DNA of 64,000 nt from an uncultured Pelagibacteraceae bacterium (GTDB taxonomy: Bacteria > Pseudomonadota > Alphaproteobacteria > Pelagibacterales > Pelagibacteraceae): NCBI GenBank assembly GCA_902535255.1, contig CACASQ010000002.1, positions 28,078 through 92,077 on the forward strand, given 5' to 3'. Positions 1 to 10,625 of the stretch are shown piece after piece. Position 1 is the first letter of the stretch; each line of letters opens with the position of its first letter. A program made the position numbers and the translations under genes. A model generated the notes under the pieces. The model was not told the origin of the DNA. It ran no database searches and was given only the letters and a program-made list of their open reading frames with translations.

Positions 1-1338
1 TTTATAAGAGCTGAAATGTTGAAACAAGGTTTTCTTGAATACCAAACTCCTATTTTAACCTCCTCAAGCCCAGAGGGTGCAAGAGACTTTTTAGTGCCAA
101 GCAGATTAAATCCTGGAAAATTTTATGCTCTACCTCAGGCACCTCAACAGTTCAAACAATTAATAATGGTTTCAGGTTTTGATAAATATTTTCAAATCGC
201 TCCGTGTTTTAGAGATGAAGATGCTAGAGCGGATAGAAGTCCAGGAGAATTTTATCAATTGGATTTAGAAATGTCTTTCGTAGAACAGGAGGATGTATTT
301 AAAGTTGTTGAAAAACTAATGGTAAATGTTTTTAAAAGATTTTCATCTAAAAAAATAGTAGATGAAAAGTTTCCAAGAATATCTTTTAAAGAGTCCATTG
401 AAAGATACGGAACTGATAAGCCAGATCTAAGAAATCCTTTGATTATAAAAGATGTTACGAGTATTTTTTCAAGGGATGATATAAAATTTGATATTTTTAA
501 AAAATTAGTCAAATCTGGGGCTTCTGTAAAAGCAATATTAACTAAAAATACAAAAAACAAATCTAGAAGTTTTTTCGATAACATTGATAAATGGGCAAAA
601 GAGCAAGGTGGTTCAGGATTAGCTTATTTTACTATCGAAAAAGAACAAAAAATAAGTGCAAAAGGCCCAGTTGGCAAGTTTTTTAGCGAAGACTCATTAA
701 AAGAAATTATGAAGATTTGTGATGGGTCTATCGGTGATAGCCTTTTTCTTTCATGTGGAAAGAAGAATGAAATTGAAAAACTTTTATCAGCTGCAAGAAA
801 TAAGATAGCTGAAGATCTTAATTTAGTTGATCATAACAAATTTTCTTTTTGTTGGATTATTGATTACCCGATGTTTGAATTAGACGAAAAAACAAATAAA
901 ATTAAATTTAGTCATAATCCATTTTCAATGCCGCAAGGAGATGTGAATAAATTAAATACAAAAAATCCTCTTGATATTAAAGCATACCAATACGATATCG
1001 TTTGTAATGGCGTTGAACTTTCTTCAGGCGCAATAAGAAATCACGTTCCAGAACTAATGTATAAATTATTTGCTATAGCTGGATATAACGAAAAAGACGT
1101 AAATGAAAAATTTTCGGGGATGATACAAGCTTTGAGCTTTGGAGCACCTCCTCATGGTGGTATTGCTCCAGGAATAGATAGAATAGTGATGCTATTAGCG
1201 GGTAAACAAAATATTAGGGAAGTGACACTATTTCCTATGAACCAAAATGCTCAAGATTTAATGATGCGTGCGCCTTCAGAAATTGACACAAAACAACTCA
1301 AAGAGTTAGGTCTAAAAATAGACAATAAAAAAAGTTAA
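1..1338 (+). CDS. aspS: Aspartyl-tRNA synthetase, C-terminal part (5' truncated by window)
   Basis: Class II aaRS motifs ([40 protein letters not shown]) and GAD-type insertion; frame open from the window start. Confidence 0.95.
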   Translation, partial: FIRAEMLKQGFLEYQTPILTSSSPEGARDFLVPSRLNPGKFYALPQAPQQFKQLIMVSGFDKYFQIAPCFRDEDARADRSPGEFYQLDLEMSFVEQEDVFKVVEKLMVNVFKRFSSKKIVDEKFPRISFKESIERYGTDKPDLRNPLIIKDVTSIFSRDDIKFDIFKKLVKSGASVKAILTKNTKNKSRSFFDNIDKWAKEQGGSGLAYFTIEKEQKISAKGPVGKFFSEDSLKEIMKICDGSIGDSLFLSCGKKNEIEKLLSAARNKIAEDLNLVDHNKFSFCWIIDYPMFELDEKTNKIKFSHNPFSMPQGDVNKLNTKNPLDIKAYQYDIVCNGVELSSGAIRNHVPELMYKLFAIAGYNEKDVNEKFSGMIQALSFGAPPHGGIAPGIDRIVMLLAGKQNIREVTLFPMNQNAQDLMMRAPSEIDTKQLKELGLKIDNKKS

Positions 1339-2153
1339 CTCTTATTTTTTAAATTTATCCTTACATCTGATAAATCTACTAATTTTTCTTCCAAATTACT
1401 TCTTACGAAGCCTTTAGATGTAATATTTTTGACAATATTTAAAAATTTGTCATTTGTACTTCCATCTTCAATATTCTTCGATCTAGCAATTGAAGGAGTG
1501 TGAGCTAAATCTTCTTTACCGAGATAAGATATGGCTAATTCACGAAAAACATAGTCTAGGATAGAAGACGCACTTAAAATTCTGTCATTTCCAACTACTT
1601 TACCTGAAGGTTCAAATTTTGTGTCTAAAAATGCATCTACATATTCATCCAGCGGAACTCCATATTGTAATCCTAAAGATATAGCTATTGCAAAGTTATT
1701 CATCATTGCTTTAACTAACTCGCCTTCTTTATTTGTATCTATAAAAATCTCGCCAATTTTACCGTCATCATACTCGCCAGTGTGTAGATACACTTTATGG
1801 TCTCCAATTTGTGCTTTTTGAATATAACCCTTCCGTCTGTCAGGCATTTTAAATCGTGCATTATTTTTTATCAAATTTGGCTGATCAATCTTGCCAATAC
1901 TATTTTTTAAGAGCGTTTTATTTTCAGTAATATTCTTACTTGTAGTTTTTTCAATTTTGATGTCTTTAAAGTTTTGATTTTTAAATTCACCGATTTTTTT
2001 TGTTTTTCTATTATTTAACTTAACATCTATAACCTCCACTTCACCATCGGTTCTGCTATCGATTTTTGATAGCTCATTTTCATTCAAATTTTCAAGAGAA
2101 TGTACTGTTTTAAAGGTACAAGTGTAGTAAGTTTCAACGATGTATTTTTTCAT
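1335..2153 (-). CDS. Stand-alone protein resembling the C-terminal region of B12-dependent ribonucleotide reductase (NrdJ, TSCPD-type)
   Basis: [70 protein letters not shown]...[24 protein letters not shown] resembles the NrdJ C-terminus; catalytic barrel absent. Confidence 0.8.
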   Translation of the reverse strand: MKKYIVETYYTCTFKTVHSLENLNENELSKIDSRTDGEVEVIDVKLNNRKTKKIGEFKNQNFKDIKIEKTTSKNITENKTLLKNSIGKIDQPNLIKNNARFKMPDRRKGYIQKAQIGDHKVYLHTGEYDDGKIGEIFIDTNKEGELVKAMMNNFAIAISLGLQYGVPLDEYVDAFLDTKFEPSGKVVGNDRILSASSILDYVFRELAISYLGKEDLAHTPSIARSKNIEDGSTNDKFLNIVKNITSKGFVRSNLEEKLVDLSDVRINLKNKS

Positions 2154-2253
2154 AATTAATTGAAATTCTTTACAAACTAGATATATATTAATTGTTAAAA
2201 GTGTCTATATTATAATAATACACTTTTAAATTGTGTGGATTTAAAATTTAAAA

Positions 2254-2607
2254 ATGTTTTTAAAAGTAATTTTTACATGGTGGAATAAACAAACTTTAGG
2301 AACTTTTCTTAAAACTTTGTTTACTGGCTCTTATGTTGGAAAAGATAGCTTTGGAAATAAGTATTATAAAAACAAAAAGAATGAAAGATGGGTAATATAT
2401 TCAAATAAAGTCGAGGCTACAAAAATTACTTCAGAATGGTATTTATGGATGCACCATACTATTGACAAAATTCCAGAAGATAAAGATAAGAAAAAATTTT
2501 CTTGGCAAAAAGAACATGCTGAGAATAAAACAGGTACAAAAAATAGTTATAAACCTACTAAAATTAAAAAAGATGCTGTGCAAAAAAAATATCAAACATG
2601 GAAATAA
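2254..2607 (+). CDS. NADH:ubiquinone oxidoreductase 17.2 kDa-type subunit (NDUFA12 family)
   Basis: GSYVGKDSFGNKYYKNKKNERWVIYSNKVEATKITSEWYLWMHHTIDKIP motif. Confidence 0.88.
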   Translation: MFLKVIFTWWNKQTLGTFLKTLFTGSYVGKDSFGNKYYKNKKNERWVIYSNKVEATKITSEWYLWMHHTIDKIPEDKDKKKFSWQKEHAENKTGTKNSYKPTKIKKDAVQKKYQTWK

Positions 2608-3109
2608 AGATAGAATTTTATTTTTTATTTCTTTTATTATCTTTTTAAATATATCTACTAAAATTTTTTCTGAAGAAAAAATTTCAAGCTCTCCTTTAAT
2701 TAATATGGATCAGATTAAACCAAGCTTTGAAGAAGTAGAAGATCAAGAAGATAACATGTCTTCAAATCAAAATATCAAACAGAAAGAGAAAAAAAATCTT
2801 GCAGCAAATTCTTCACATGCAGTCCTTATAGGACTCGATAAAATAACAGCCAAATCATCTCAAATTGTTGTTAGCCTCAAAGAGCCTCAAACATTTGGCC
2901 CACTTGAAATTAAAATTTTAAAATGCGGTAAAATTAAGGTCAATAATAAAGTAGATGATGTTGCTTACATGCAAGTTAAAGATTTAACTAAAAATGAAAA
3001 TGAGAAAGTATTCATCTTTAATGGATGGACATTTTCATCTGATCCTAGCCTAACACCTTTCGATCATGCAATTTATGATTTGCAGCTTTTAAATTGTTAT
3101 AATATTTAA
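2573..3109 (+). CDS. DUF2155 domain-containing exported protein
   Basis: Hydrophobic N-terminus, then GLDKITAKSSQIVVSLKEPQTFGPLEIKILKC...FNGWTFSSDPSLTPFDHAIYDLQLLNC; typical partner of the NDUFA12 gene in alphaproteobacteria; start chosen at the internal ATG. Confidence 0.75.
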   Translation: MLCKKNIKHGNKDRILFFISFIIFLNISTKIFSEEKISSSPLINMDQIKPSFEEVEDQEDNMSSNQNIKQKEKKNLAANSSHAVLIGLDKITAKSSQIVVSLKEPQTFGPLEIKILKCGKIKVNNKVDDVAYMQVKDLTKNENEKVFIFNGWTFSSDPSLTPFDHAIYDLQLLNCYNI

Positions 3110-4443
3110 TAAAATTTTTCCTTGCTTAACCAATTTGTGTCAAACTCAGAATTTACAAATTTCTTATGCCTTAAAATCTTTTTGTGTAAATCTATTGTAG
3201 TTGTAATACCCTCTAAAACAAATTCATCAAGAGATCTTAAGGTTCTCTGAATAGCTTCTGTTCTATTTCTTCCTTTGCAAATTACTTTCGCTATTAAACT
3301 GTCGTAATAAGGAGTTACTTTACATCCTTGGAAGATTGATCCGTCCACCCGGGTTCTAAAACCAGATGGTTGATGGCAAACACTAATAACTCCAGGGCTA
3401 GGTTGAAAATTTAAAGCTGGATTTTCTGCATTAATTCTGCATTCTATTGAGTGACCTCTTGGCATTATATCATGCTGTTTAAGAGCAGTTTCCCCGGTGT
3501 AAGCAATCCACAACTGTTCTTTTACAATATCTATACCTGTTTGTACCTCTGTTACAGGGTGTTCTACTTGAACTCTTGTATTCATTTCTAAAAAATAAAA
3601 TTTTCCATTTTCGTAGATAAACTCTACTGTTCCTGCTCCTTCATAATTAATTTGCTCTACCATTTTTACTGTCTTTTCAAGAAGATCTTTTCTTTGTTCC
3701 TTAGTTAGAACCGGGCTAGGTGTTTCTTCAATTAATTTTTGATGTCTTCTTTGTACTGAACAATCTCTTTCACCTAGTTGGACTGTTCTATTTTTACCTG
3801 ACATTATTTGTACTTCTATATGTCTAGGGTTCTTAAAATATTTTTCAATATATAATTCGTCTTTTCCGAAAAATTTCATTGATTCTGTTTTTGCACTTAA
3901 AAATAAACTCTCCAACTGACTTTCTTTTTCTACAACTTTCATTCCTTTACCACCACCACCTCCAGCTGCTTTAATTAAAATAGGGTACCCGATTTTATTT
4001 CCAATTTTTTTGGCCTCTGAAAAAGAACTAACCGCTCCTTCAGAGCCTTCGATGATTGGTAGACCATATTTTTTAGCTATTCTTTTAGCTTCAATTTTAT
4101 CTCCCATTTTTGAAATAATGTCTGCACTAGGTCCAACAAATTTTATACCATGTTTATTTACAATTTCTGAAAACTTTGCATTTTCAGATAAAAAACCATA
4201 ACCAGGATGAATTGCCTCTGCTCCAGTCAAATCAACAGCTGACATGATTGATGAAATGTTAAGATAACTATTTTGGGGTTGGTGAGAGCCAATGCAAACA
4301 CTTTCATCTGCTAATCTTACATGCATTGAATCTGCGTCTACGTCTGAGTGAACAGCAACAGTAGAAATTCCCCATTCTTTACAGGCTCTTATAACTCTAA
4401 CTGCTATTTCGCCTCTATTAGCAATTAAAACTTTTTTAAACAT
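3106..4443 (-). CDS. accC: Acetyl-CoA carboxylase biotin carboxylase subunit
   Basis: FKKVLIANRGEIAVRVIRACKE; ATP-grasp GGGGGKGMKVV; EMNTRVQVEHPVTE. Confidence 0.96.
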   Translation of the reverse strand: MFKKVLIANRGEIAVRVIRACKEWGISTVAVHSDVDADSMHVRLADESVCIGSHQPQNSYLNISSIMSAVDLTGAEAIHPGYGFLSENAKFSEIVNKHGIKFVGPSADIISKMGDKIEAKRIAKKYGLPIIEGSEGAVSSFSEAKKIGNKIGYPILIKAAGGGGGKGMKVVEKESQLESLFLSAKTESMKFFGKDELYIEKYFKNPRHIEVQIMSGKNRTVQLGERDCSVQRRHQKLIEETPSPVLTKEQRKDLLEKTVKMVEQINYEGAGTVEFIYENGKFYFLEMNTRVQVEHPVTEVQTGIDIVKEQLWIAYTGETALKQHDIMPRGHSIECRINAENPALNFQPSPGVISVCHQPSGFRTRVDGSIFQGCKVTPYYDSLIAKVICKGRNRTEAIQRTLRSLDEFVLEGITTTIDLHKKILRHKKFVNSEFDTNWLSKEKFY

Positions 4444-4449
4444 TATTAT

Positions 4450-4875
4450 TTATTTCAAAAGGACTAACGTTTGACCAAATTCTACTGGCTGACCATCTTC
4501 AACTAAGATTTTTTTTACTTCTCCATCACTAGTGGATGGCACATGATTCATAGTTTTCATTGCCTCAACAATCATTACTGTTTGACCTTTTTTTACTTTA
4601 TCCCCAATTTTTACGAAAGATTTCGCACCAGGTTCTGGAGCTAGATAAGCAGTTCCAATGATTGGAGATTTTACTCTTACTCCTTCTTCATTAGTATTTG
4701 TATTCAAAACAGTTTTATTTTGAGCAACTACGGCGCTACCTTTTGATTGTTCAACTGGCTTAACACTTTTTGAAACTTTAATCTTTGTTGGACCATCTTG
4801 ATACTCAAGTTCTGTTAAATTAAATTCTTTCAAGTTTTCAACAAGTTCTTTTATTAATTTTTTGTCAATTTTCAT
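4450..4875 (-). CDS. accB: Biotin carboxyl carrier protein of acetyl-CoA carboxylase
   Basis: VEAMKTMNHVPS biotinylation motif; adjacent to accC. Confidence 0.95.
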   Translation of the reverse strand: MKIDKKLIKELVENLKEFNLTELEYQDGPTKIKVSKSVKPVEQSKGSAVVAQNKTVLNTNTNEEGVRVKSPIIGTAYLAPEPGAKSFVKIGDKVKKGQTVMIVEAMKTMNHVPSTSDGEVKKILVEDGQPVEFGQTLVLLK

Positions 4876-5306
4876 TTTTCTATATATTTTTTCATCGCAC
4901 TTAATGCCATGATATAACCATTTTCACCAAAACCACAAATTACTCCTCTTGCAATTTTACTAATTAATGATTTATGTCTGAATTCTTCTCTATTATAAAT
5001 ATTACTTATATGCAATTCAATTATAGGAATTTTAAGAATTTTTAGAGCATCATGTATAGCAACAGAAGTATGCGTGTAACCACCTGCATTAATAATTAAA
5101 CCATTTTCCCTATTCCTAGAAGATTGAATTTTTTCGACCAATTCACCTTCAATATTTGATTGAAAAAACGATAGATCTATATTGTTTTGTTTCGCAAACT
5201 GTTTACAATTTGTTTCTACATCTTTTAATGTGAAACTTCCATATTGGCTTTTCTCTCTTTCGCCTAAAAGGTTGAGATTTGGTCCATTAAGAATTATAAT
5301 TTTCAT
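4872..5306 (-). CDS. aroQ: 3-dehydroquinate dehydratase, type II
   Basis: IILNGPNLNLLGEREKSQYG; NAGGYTHTSVAIHDAL; ELHISNIYNREEFRHKS. Confidence 0.95.
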   Translation of the reverse strand: MKIIILNGPNLNLLGEREKSQYGSFTLKDVETNCKQFAKQNNIDLSFFQSNIEGELVEKIQSSRNRENGLIINAGGYTHTSVAIHDALKILKIPIIELHISNIYNREEFRHKSLISKIARGVICGFGENGYIMALSAMKKYIEK

Positions 5307-5339
5307 TATAAATTATTATAATCATTGATTAACTTAATT

Positions 5340-5543
5340 ATGGCAAAAATACAATTAAATGGAAAAAAAATATCAATCAGGTCAAATTTATCAATATTAG
5401 ATTTACTAAAAAAATACAAATTACACGATAGAAAAGTAGCTATAGAACATAATGGCTCTATCGTAGCAAAAAGTAATTATAATAAAAAGTTTCTTAAAAA
5501 TAAAGATAGAGTAGAGATAGTTCATTTTATTGGTGGTGGTTAA
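5340..5543 (+). CDS. thiS: Sulfur carrier protein ThiS
   Basis: Small ubiquitin-like protein ending in IVHFIGGG; followed by thiG. Confidence 0.88.
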   Translation: MAKIQLNGKKISIRSNLSILDLLKKYKLHDRKVAIEHNGSIVAKSNYNKKFLKNKDRVEIVHFIGGG

Positions 5544-5544
5544 C

Positions 5545-6318
5545 ATGAAGAAAGATATTTTTAAAATTGCAAATACAAAACTTCGTTCAAGATTGATTGT
5601 CGGAACTGGAAAATATAAAAATTTTGTGGAAACAGCTAAAGCAGTACAGGCCTCTGGGGCAGATATGGTTACAGTTGCAGTAAGGAGAATAAATATAACT
5701 GATAAAAAAAAACCAATTTTGACAGATTTTTTAAACCCAAAAAAAATTACACTATTACCAAATACTGCTGGATGTTTTTCATCCTTCGAAGCTTTGAGAA
5801 CTTTGAGGTTGGCACGAGAAATGGGTGGATGGAAATTAGTTAAATTAGAGGTTTTAGGTGATAAAAAAACGCTTCTCCCAAATATGATTGAAACAGTTAA
5901 AACGACAAAAATTCTAGTTAAAGAGGGTTTTGAAGTTATGGTTTATTGCACTGATGACCCACTTTTAGCTAAAAAATTAGAGGATTATGGTGCATCAGCG
6001 ATAATGCCATTGGCATCTCCGATAGGCTCTGGTCTTGGCTTCCAAAATAAAATGAATATTACTTTAATTATTAAAAATGCAAAAGTTCCAGTTATAGTTG
6101 ATGCAGGTATTGGAGCTCCCTCTGATGCAACATTAGCGATGGAGCTTGGTTGCGACGGAGTTCTCATCAATAGCGCTATAGCTAAGGCTAATAAGCCTAT
6201 TTTAATGGCTAAAGCATTTAAAGATGCAGTTATTTCAGGTAGAAATGCATTTTTAGCAGGTAGAATGAAAAAAAACTATTTTGGCTCTCCAAGTTCACCT
6301 ATTAAAGGTTTGATTTAA
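5545..6318 (+). CDS. thiG: Thiazole synthase
   Basis: [41 protein letters not shown]. Confidence 0.95.
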   Translation: MKKDIFKIANTKLRSRLIVGTGKYKNFVETAKAVQASGADMVTVAVRRINITDKKKPILTDFLNPKKITLLPNTAGCFSSFEALRTLRLAREMGGWKLVKLEVLGDKKTLLPNMIETVKTTKILVKEGFEVMVYCTDDPLLAKKLEDYGASAIMPLASPIGSGLGFQNKMNITLIIKNAKVPVIVDAGIGAPSDATLAMELGCDGVLINSAIAKANKPILMAKAFKDAVISGRNAFLAGRMKKNYFGSPSSPIKGLI

Positions 6319-8119
6319 TTTTTTTCTTTTTCTTTCTAACCCAGAGAGTCCTTAATTTTTTTTTTATCTTACTTTTTTTATTATCTTTTTTAATTTTTTT
6401 TGTATCTTTTTTAATTTTCTTATTTACAAAAGGTAAAGTCTTATTTTCAATTATTTTATCAATATTTTCTATTCGATTGATTACTTTTTTTGATTTATTA
6501 ATTAATTCTATTTTATATTCAGGAATAATTAATTTTTCATCAGAGTAAAATTCAATTTTAAAGGAATATTTTTTTTGGAAATATTTCAACTCTTCTAAAA
6601 AATTTTTTTCAATAAAAATTTTAACTTTCTCTGGGACATAAGCTTTGATAATTTTTACTTTATCAATAAATGCTAAGTGTTGCGTTTTCTTGAGAATTTT
6701 TTGGGAAAATGAACCTAATGAAAGTTGAGTTTCCCATTTAATAGAGCCCTCACGCAATCTTTGTCTTGTCATTTCAAGTAACCCAAAATTACTTATTCTA
6801 CCAATTTGTATTCTTGCTCTATCTTTTCTTATACTTTCACGCATTTTTTTTTCAACTGTACGTCTGTTATAAAAATTCATCATATCAATAAAATCAATTA
6901 CAATTAGCCCTGATAAATCTCTTAATTTAATTTGGTGAGCTATTTCTTGAGCAGCTTCTAAATTTGTATTTAAAGCAGTTTTTTCAATATTAATTTGTTT
7001 AGTTGATTGACCCGAGTTTATATCAATTGATACTAGTGCTTCAGTCGGGTTTATCACTATATAGCCGCCTGATTTTAATTTTACAGTCGGTTCAAAAATA
7101 TTGTTTAATTCTTTTTCAATATTTGCGTCATGGAAAAGAGGTATTTTTCCTCTATATTTTTTAATATTTTTTACATTTTTAGGCATTAATTCTTTCATAA
7201 ATTTTTTTGCTTTTTGGTATGCTTCGTTTCCCTCAATATAAATATTTTTAGTTTCATTATCGTAAGTGTCCCTTAACGTTCTCTTAATTATATCTCCCTC
7301 CTCATACACTAATGATGGAGCATTCGAGTCTAAGGCCTTATCTCTAATTTCCTCCCAAGTTTTCAAAGTATTTTGAAAATCTTTTTCTATTTCATTTTTT
7401 GTTTTGTTTGCCCCAGCAGTACGCACTATAACGCCCATACTTTTTGGAATCATAATTTCACTAAGGATATTTCGAATTTTTTGTCTATCAGATGAATTAA
7501 AAATTTTTCTGGATATCCCCCCACCCTTGGGAGTGTTTGGCATTAAAACCATGTATTTACCTGCTAAAGAAATGAAAGTGGTCAGAGCCGCTCCTTTCTG
7601 ACCTCGTTCCTCCTTTATCACTTGTATTAAAACCACTTGACCTGGTTTAATCACCTCTTGAATTTTATATCTTTTGATACCGAATGAAGACTTTACTTCC
7701 TCTCTAAATTCCTTTTTTTCTACTTCATTACTTTTTGCGATCTTATTTTCTTCGCTGTTAGTATCATTGTTTATTTCCTCCTGGCTGTTATCTTGAGGGG
7801 AGTCGATAGTTTTATTTTTAAGGTCCTCTCTTATTTTTTCCTCTGCAATTTTAATTTTTTCTTTATCCTCTGATGGAATTTGGTAATAATCAGATTGAAT
7901 ATCATTGAACGCTAAAAATCCATGCCTCTCACGACCAAAATTTACAAAAGCTGCTTGTAGAGAGGGCTCAACCCTACTAATTGTCCCTAAATAAATATTA
8001 TTTTTAAAGTTTAAATTATTTTTGTCTTCAAACTCATACTCTTCAATTGAGGTGTCAGATTTAAGAACAATACGTGTTTGGTTCGGATGCGAAGCATCGA
8101 TATATAAATTTTTTTCCAT
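6302..8119 (-). CDS. rne: Ribonuclease E/G family endoribonuclease, compact, Lys-rich C-terminus
   Basis: S1-like N-terminus ([25 protein letters not shown]); [71 protein letters not shown]. Confidence 0.93.
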   Translation of the reverse strand: MEKNLYIDASHPNQTRIVLKSDTSIEEYEFEDKNNLNFKNNIYLGTISRVEPSLQAAFVNFGRERHGFLAFNDIQSDYYQIPSEDKEKIKIAEEKIREDLKNKTIDSPQDNSQEEINNDTNSEENKIAKSNEVEKKEFREEVKSSFGIKRYKIQEVIKPGQVVLIQVIKEERGQKGAALTTFISLAGKYMVLMPNTPKGGGISRKIFNSSDRQKIRNILSEIMIPKSMGVIVRTAGANKTKNEIEKDFQNTLKTWEEIRDKALDSNAPSLVYEEGDIIKRTLRDTYDNETKNIYIEGNEAYQKAKKFMKELMPKNVKNIKKYRGKIPLFHDANIEKELNNIFEPTVKLKSGGYIVINPTEALVSIDINSGQSTKQINIEKTALNTNLEAAQEIAHQIKLRDLSGLIVIDFIDMMNFYNRRTVEKKMRESIRKDRARIQIGRISNFGLLEMTRQRLREGSIKWETQLSLGSFSQKILKKTQHLAFIDKVKIIKAYVPEKVKIFIEKNFLEELKYFQKKYSFKIEFYSDEKLIIPEYKIELINKSKKVINRIENIDKIIENKTLPFVNKKIKKDTKKIKKDNKKSKIKKKLRTLWVRKKKKKIKSNL

Positions 8120-8264
8120 GTTAAATGAATTCCTTTAAATGTTGTGAATTTTGTGTAAATTAAATTTGTCATAAGTTATATTTTACACGATTTTATAAAT
8201 AAATATACAAATTTAAACTTCTTATGCCTAAAGAAAGTCAAAATTATTATTAATAAAAAGGAAA

Positions 8265-10625
8265 ATGTTAAATTTTTTCAACTTTTCAGTAAAATTCATT
8301 ATAATTTTTTTAATTGTAATTTTATTATTCGCCTTTTCTACACTGTGGTATTTCTCAATAGGTTTGCCTGATTATAAAAAATTATCAAATTATCAGCCTC
8401 CTATCTCAAGTAGGGTTTACTCAGAAGATGGAAAGCTCATAGCAGAATATGCTTTACAAAAAAGATTATTTGTTCCTTACGAGTCAATTCCAGAAGTGGT
8501 GATAAATTCATTCCTTTCAGCAGAAGACAAGAATTTTTTTAATCATCCAGGCGTTGATGCGAAAGGTATCTTAAGAGCAGTTTTTAATAATATCAAAAAT
8601 TTATCACAAAATAAAAGACTTGAAGGAGCCTCTACTATCACCCAGCAGGTTGCAAAAAATTTTTTATTAACTAATGAAGTTTCAATTAAAAGAAAGATTA
8701 AAGAAGCTATTTTAGCTTTTAGAATTGAGCGAGCATATTCTAAAGAAAGAATTTTGGAATTATATTTAAATCAAATTTATTTAGGACAAGGTACATATGG
8801 TATTGCTGCAGCAAGCCTTGAATATTTCAATAAGTCTATCAAAGAGCTTACTTATCCTGATGCCGCTTTATTAGCAGCTCTTCCAAAAGCACCAAGTAAA
8901 TATAATCCATATAAATTTGCGGATTTAGGAAAGTTCAGAAGAAATTTGGTTTTAAAAAATTTAGAAGAAAATAATTTTATCTCAAAAAAACAATTAAAAA
9001 AATTTACAAACTCACCTTTAAATTTGAAAAAAAGAAAAATAGAAATAGTAAATGAAGCCAACTCATACACAGAGGAAGTTAGAAGATCAGTAAAAGAGAA
9101 TTACGGATTTGAAAAACTGTACTCTCAAGGTTTAAGTATTAGAACTCCACTTAATATTAATTATCAAATACAGGCTATTAATTCTTTGAGAAAAGGAATT
9201 GAGGAATACGATCAAAGACGTGGTTGGCGGGGGCCTTTAGTAAATAAACAGAAAAATAAAAATTGGGAAAAGAAATTAAAAAATATTAAATTAGATCCAA
9301 CCCTAAGTTGGAACTTTGCTGAGATAATAAATCTTAATGATAATGAAATAGATTTTAAGATTTTAAGTGATGAGAAAAAAAATAATTTGGAAAAATTATA
9401 CGCTAAAGATATCAAGTGGTCGTTAAGATACAAAAAAAAAATTCAAGATAAATTTAGTATTGGAGATATTATTTTTGTCAAAAAAGAAAAAAACAAATGG
9501 TTATTAAAACAATATCCTAAAGTTAATGGGGGTATAGTTGTAATTGATCCTTTCACGGGAAAGGTGAAAGCTTTGGTAGGGGGATTTAACTTTAAATCAA
9601 GTGAGTTTAACAGAGTAACACAGGCTAAAAGACAACCAGGTTCAGCATTCAAACCTATTGTGTATGCTGCAGCTTTAGAAAACGGTTTCTCACCTAATTC
9701 TATCATTTTAGATGCTCCTTTTGTCGAAAGTCAAGGAGTTGGTTTAAAAAACTGGAAACCAGAGAACTATGGCAAAAAATTTTATGGTCCTTCAACATTT
9801 AGAAAAGGAATAGAGTACTCTCGAAACTTAATGACTGTCAGAATAGCAAAAATTCTTGGTATGGATAAGATTTTAGAATTGTCAAAAAAACTAAATATTT
9901 ATGATGAGATACCTGAGCTTTTATCAGTATCATTGGGTGCAGCAGAAACTACCTTAATAAATCTTACTTCAGCATATGCTCCTTTTGTAAATGGAGGAAA
10001 AAAAATTGAGCCAACGCTTATTTCCAGAATTCAAGATAGAAGAGGAAAAACAATTTTCCAATCAAAAAATATGCAGTGCCAAGGTTGTGATAAATTTATT
10101 GTTGATACAAATTCCTTACCAAATATTAAAAATAATACTGAGCAAGTAATAAGTGAAGAAACTGCATATCAAATGACCTCAATCTTAAGTGGAGCAGTAG
10201 AGAGAGGAACTGCAAAAAAATTAAAAACTCTTAAAGTGCCTATTGCTGGTAAAACAGGAACTACAAACGATAATTATGATGCATGGTTTATCGGATTTTC
10301 ATCAAATTTGATAATCGGGGTTTATATTGGATTTGACAATCCAAAAACTCTTGGTAAATATGAGACAGGATCCAAAGCAGCTCTTCCAGTTTTTAAAAAC
10401 TTTGTTGAAAACGCCTTGTTTAAAGATGATTTTTCAGATTTTGAAATACCTGAAAATATCTTTTTAACATCTTTAAACTACGATACAGGATTAAAGTCCT
10501 CTTTAGGGGATAAAAATACAATTATAGAAGCTCTGAAGAGAAGAGATATTAACAATATAAATAATAACAATTTAATTTCCATTAATGGACGTGATAATAT
10601 AGTTAAATTTAGGCAGTTTTATTAA
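8265..10625 (+). CDS. mrcA: Penicillin-binding protein 1A
   Basis: Transglycosylase motif EDKNFFNHPGVD...GASTITQQVAKNF; transpeptidase motifs RQPGSAFKP and GKTGTTNDNYDAWFIGF. Confidence 0.95.
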   Translation: MLNFFNFSVKFIIIFLIVILLFAFSTLWYFSIGLPDYKKLSNYQPPISSRVYSEDGKLIAEYALQKRLFVPYESIPEVVINSFLSAEDKNFFNHPGVDAKGILRAVFNNIKNLSQNKRLEGASTITQQVAKNFLLTNEVSIKRKIKEAILAFRIERAYSKERILELYLNQIYLGQGTYGIAAASLEYFNKSIKELTYPDAALLAALPKAPSKYNPYKFADLGKFRRNLVLKNLEENNFISKKQLKKFTNSPLNLKKRKIEIVNEANSYTEEVRRSVKENYGFEKLYSQGLSIRTPLNINYQIQAINSLRKGIEEYDQRRGWRGPLVNKQKNKNWEKKLKNIKLDPTLSWNFAEIINLNDNEIDFKILSDEKKNNLEKLYAKDIKWSLRYKKKIQDKFSIGDIIFVKKEKNKWLLKQYPKVNGGIVVIDPFTGKVKALVGGFNFKSSEFNRVTQAKRQPGSAFKPIVYAAALENGFSPNSIILDAPFVESQGVGLKNWKPENYGKKFYGPSTFRKGIEYSRNLMTVRIAKILGMDKILELSKKLNIYDEIPELLSVSLGAAETTLINLTSAYAPFVNGGKKIEPTLISRIQDRRGKTIFQSKNMQCQGCDKFIVDTNSLPNIKNNTEQVISEETAYQMTSILSGAVERGTAKKLKTLKVPIAGKTGTTNDNYDAWFIGFSSNLIIGVYIGFDNPKTLGKYETGSKAALPVFKNFVENALFKDDFSDFEIPENIFLTSLNYDTGLKSSLGDKNTIIEALKRRDINNINNNNLISINGRDNIVKFRQFY

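Noticed and set aside
255-584. Minus-strand ORF of 109 aa (and similar antisense ORFs, e.g. 11980-12246, 13066-13377, 37200-37595, 55652-55936)
   Set aside because: They lie antisense to confidently assigned genes, have low-complexity hydrophobic Phe/Leu/Ile/Ser-rich translations typical of antisense of AT-rich Lys-rich genes, and show no recognisable motifs.
2170-2195. AT-rich imperfect palindrome ACAAACTAGATATATATTAATTGT as an NrdR-type box near the NrdJ-like gene
   Set aside because: The ACAC...GTGT arms expected for an NrdR box are absent; AT-rich background makes such palindromes common.
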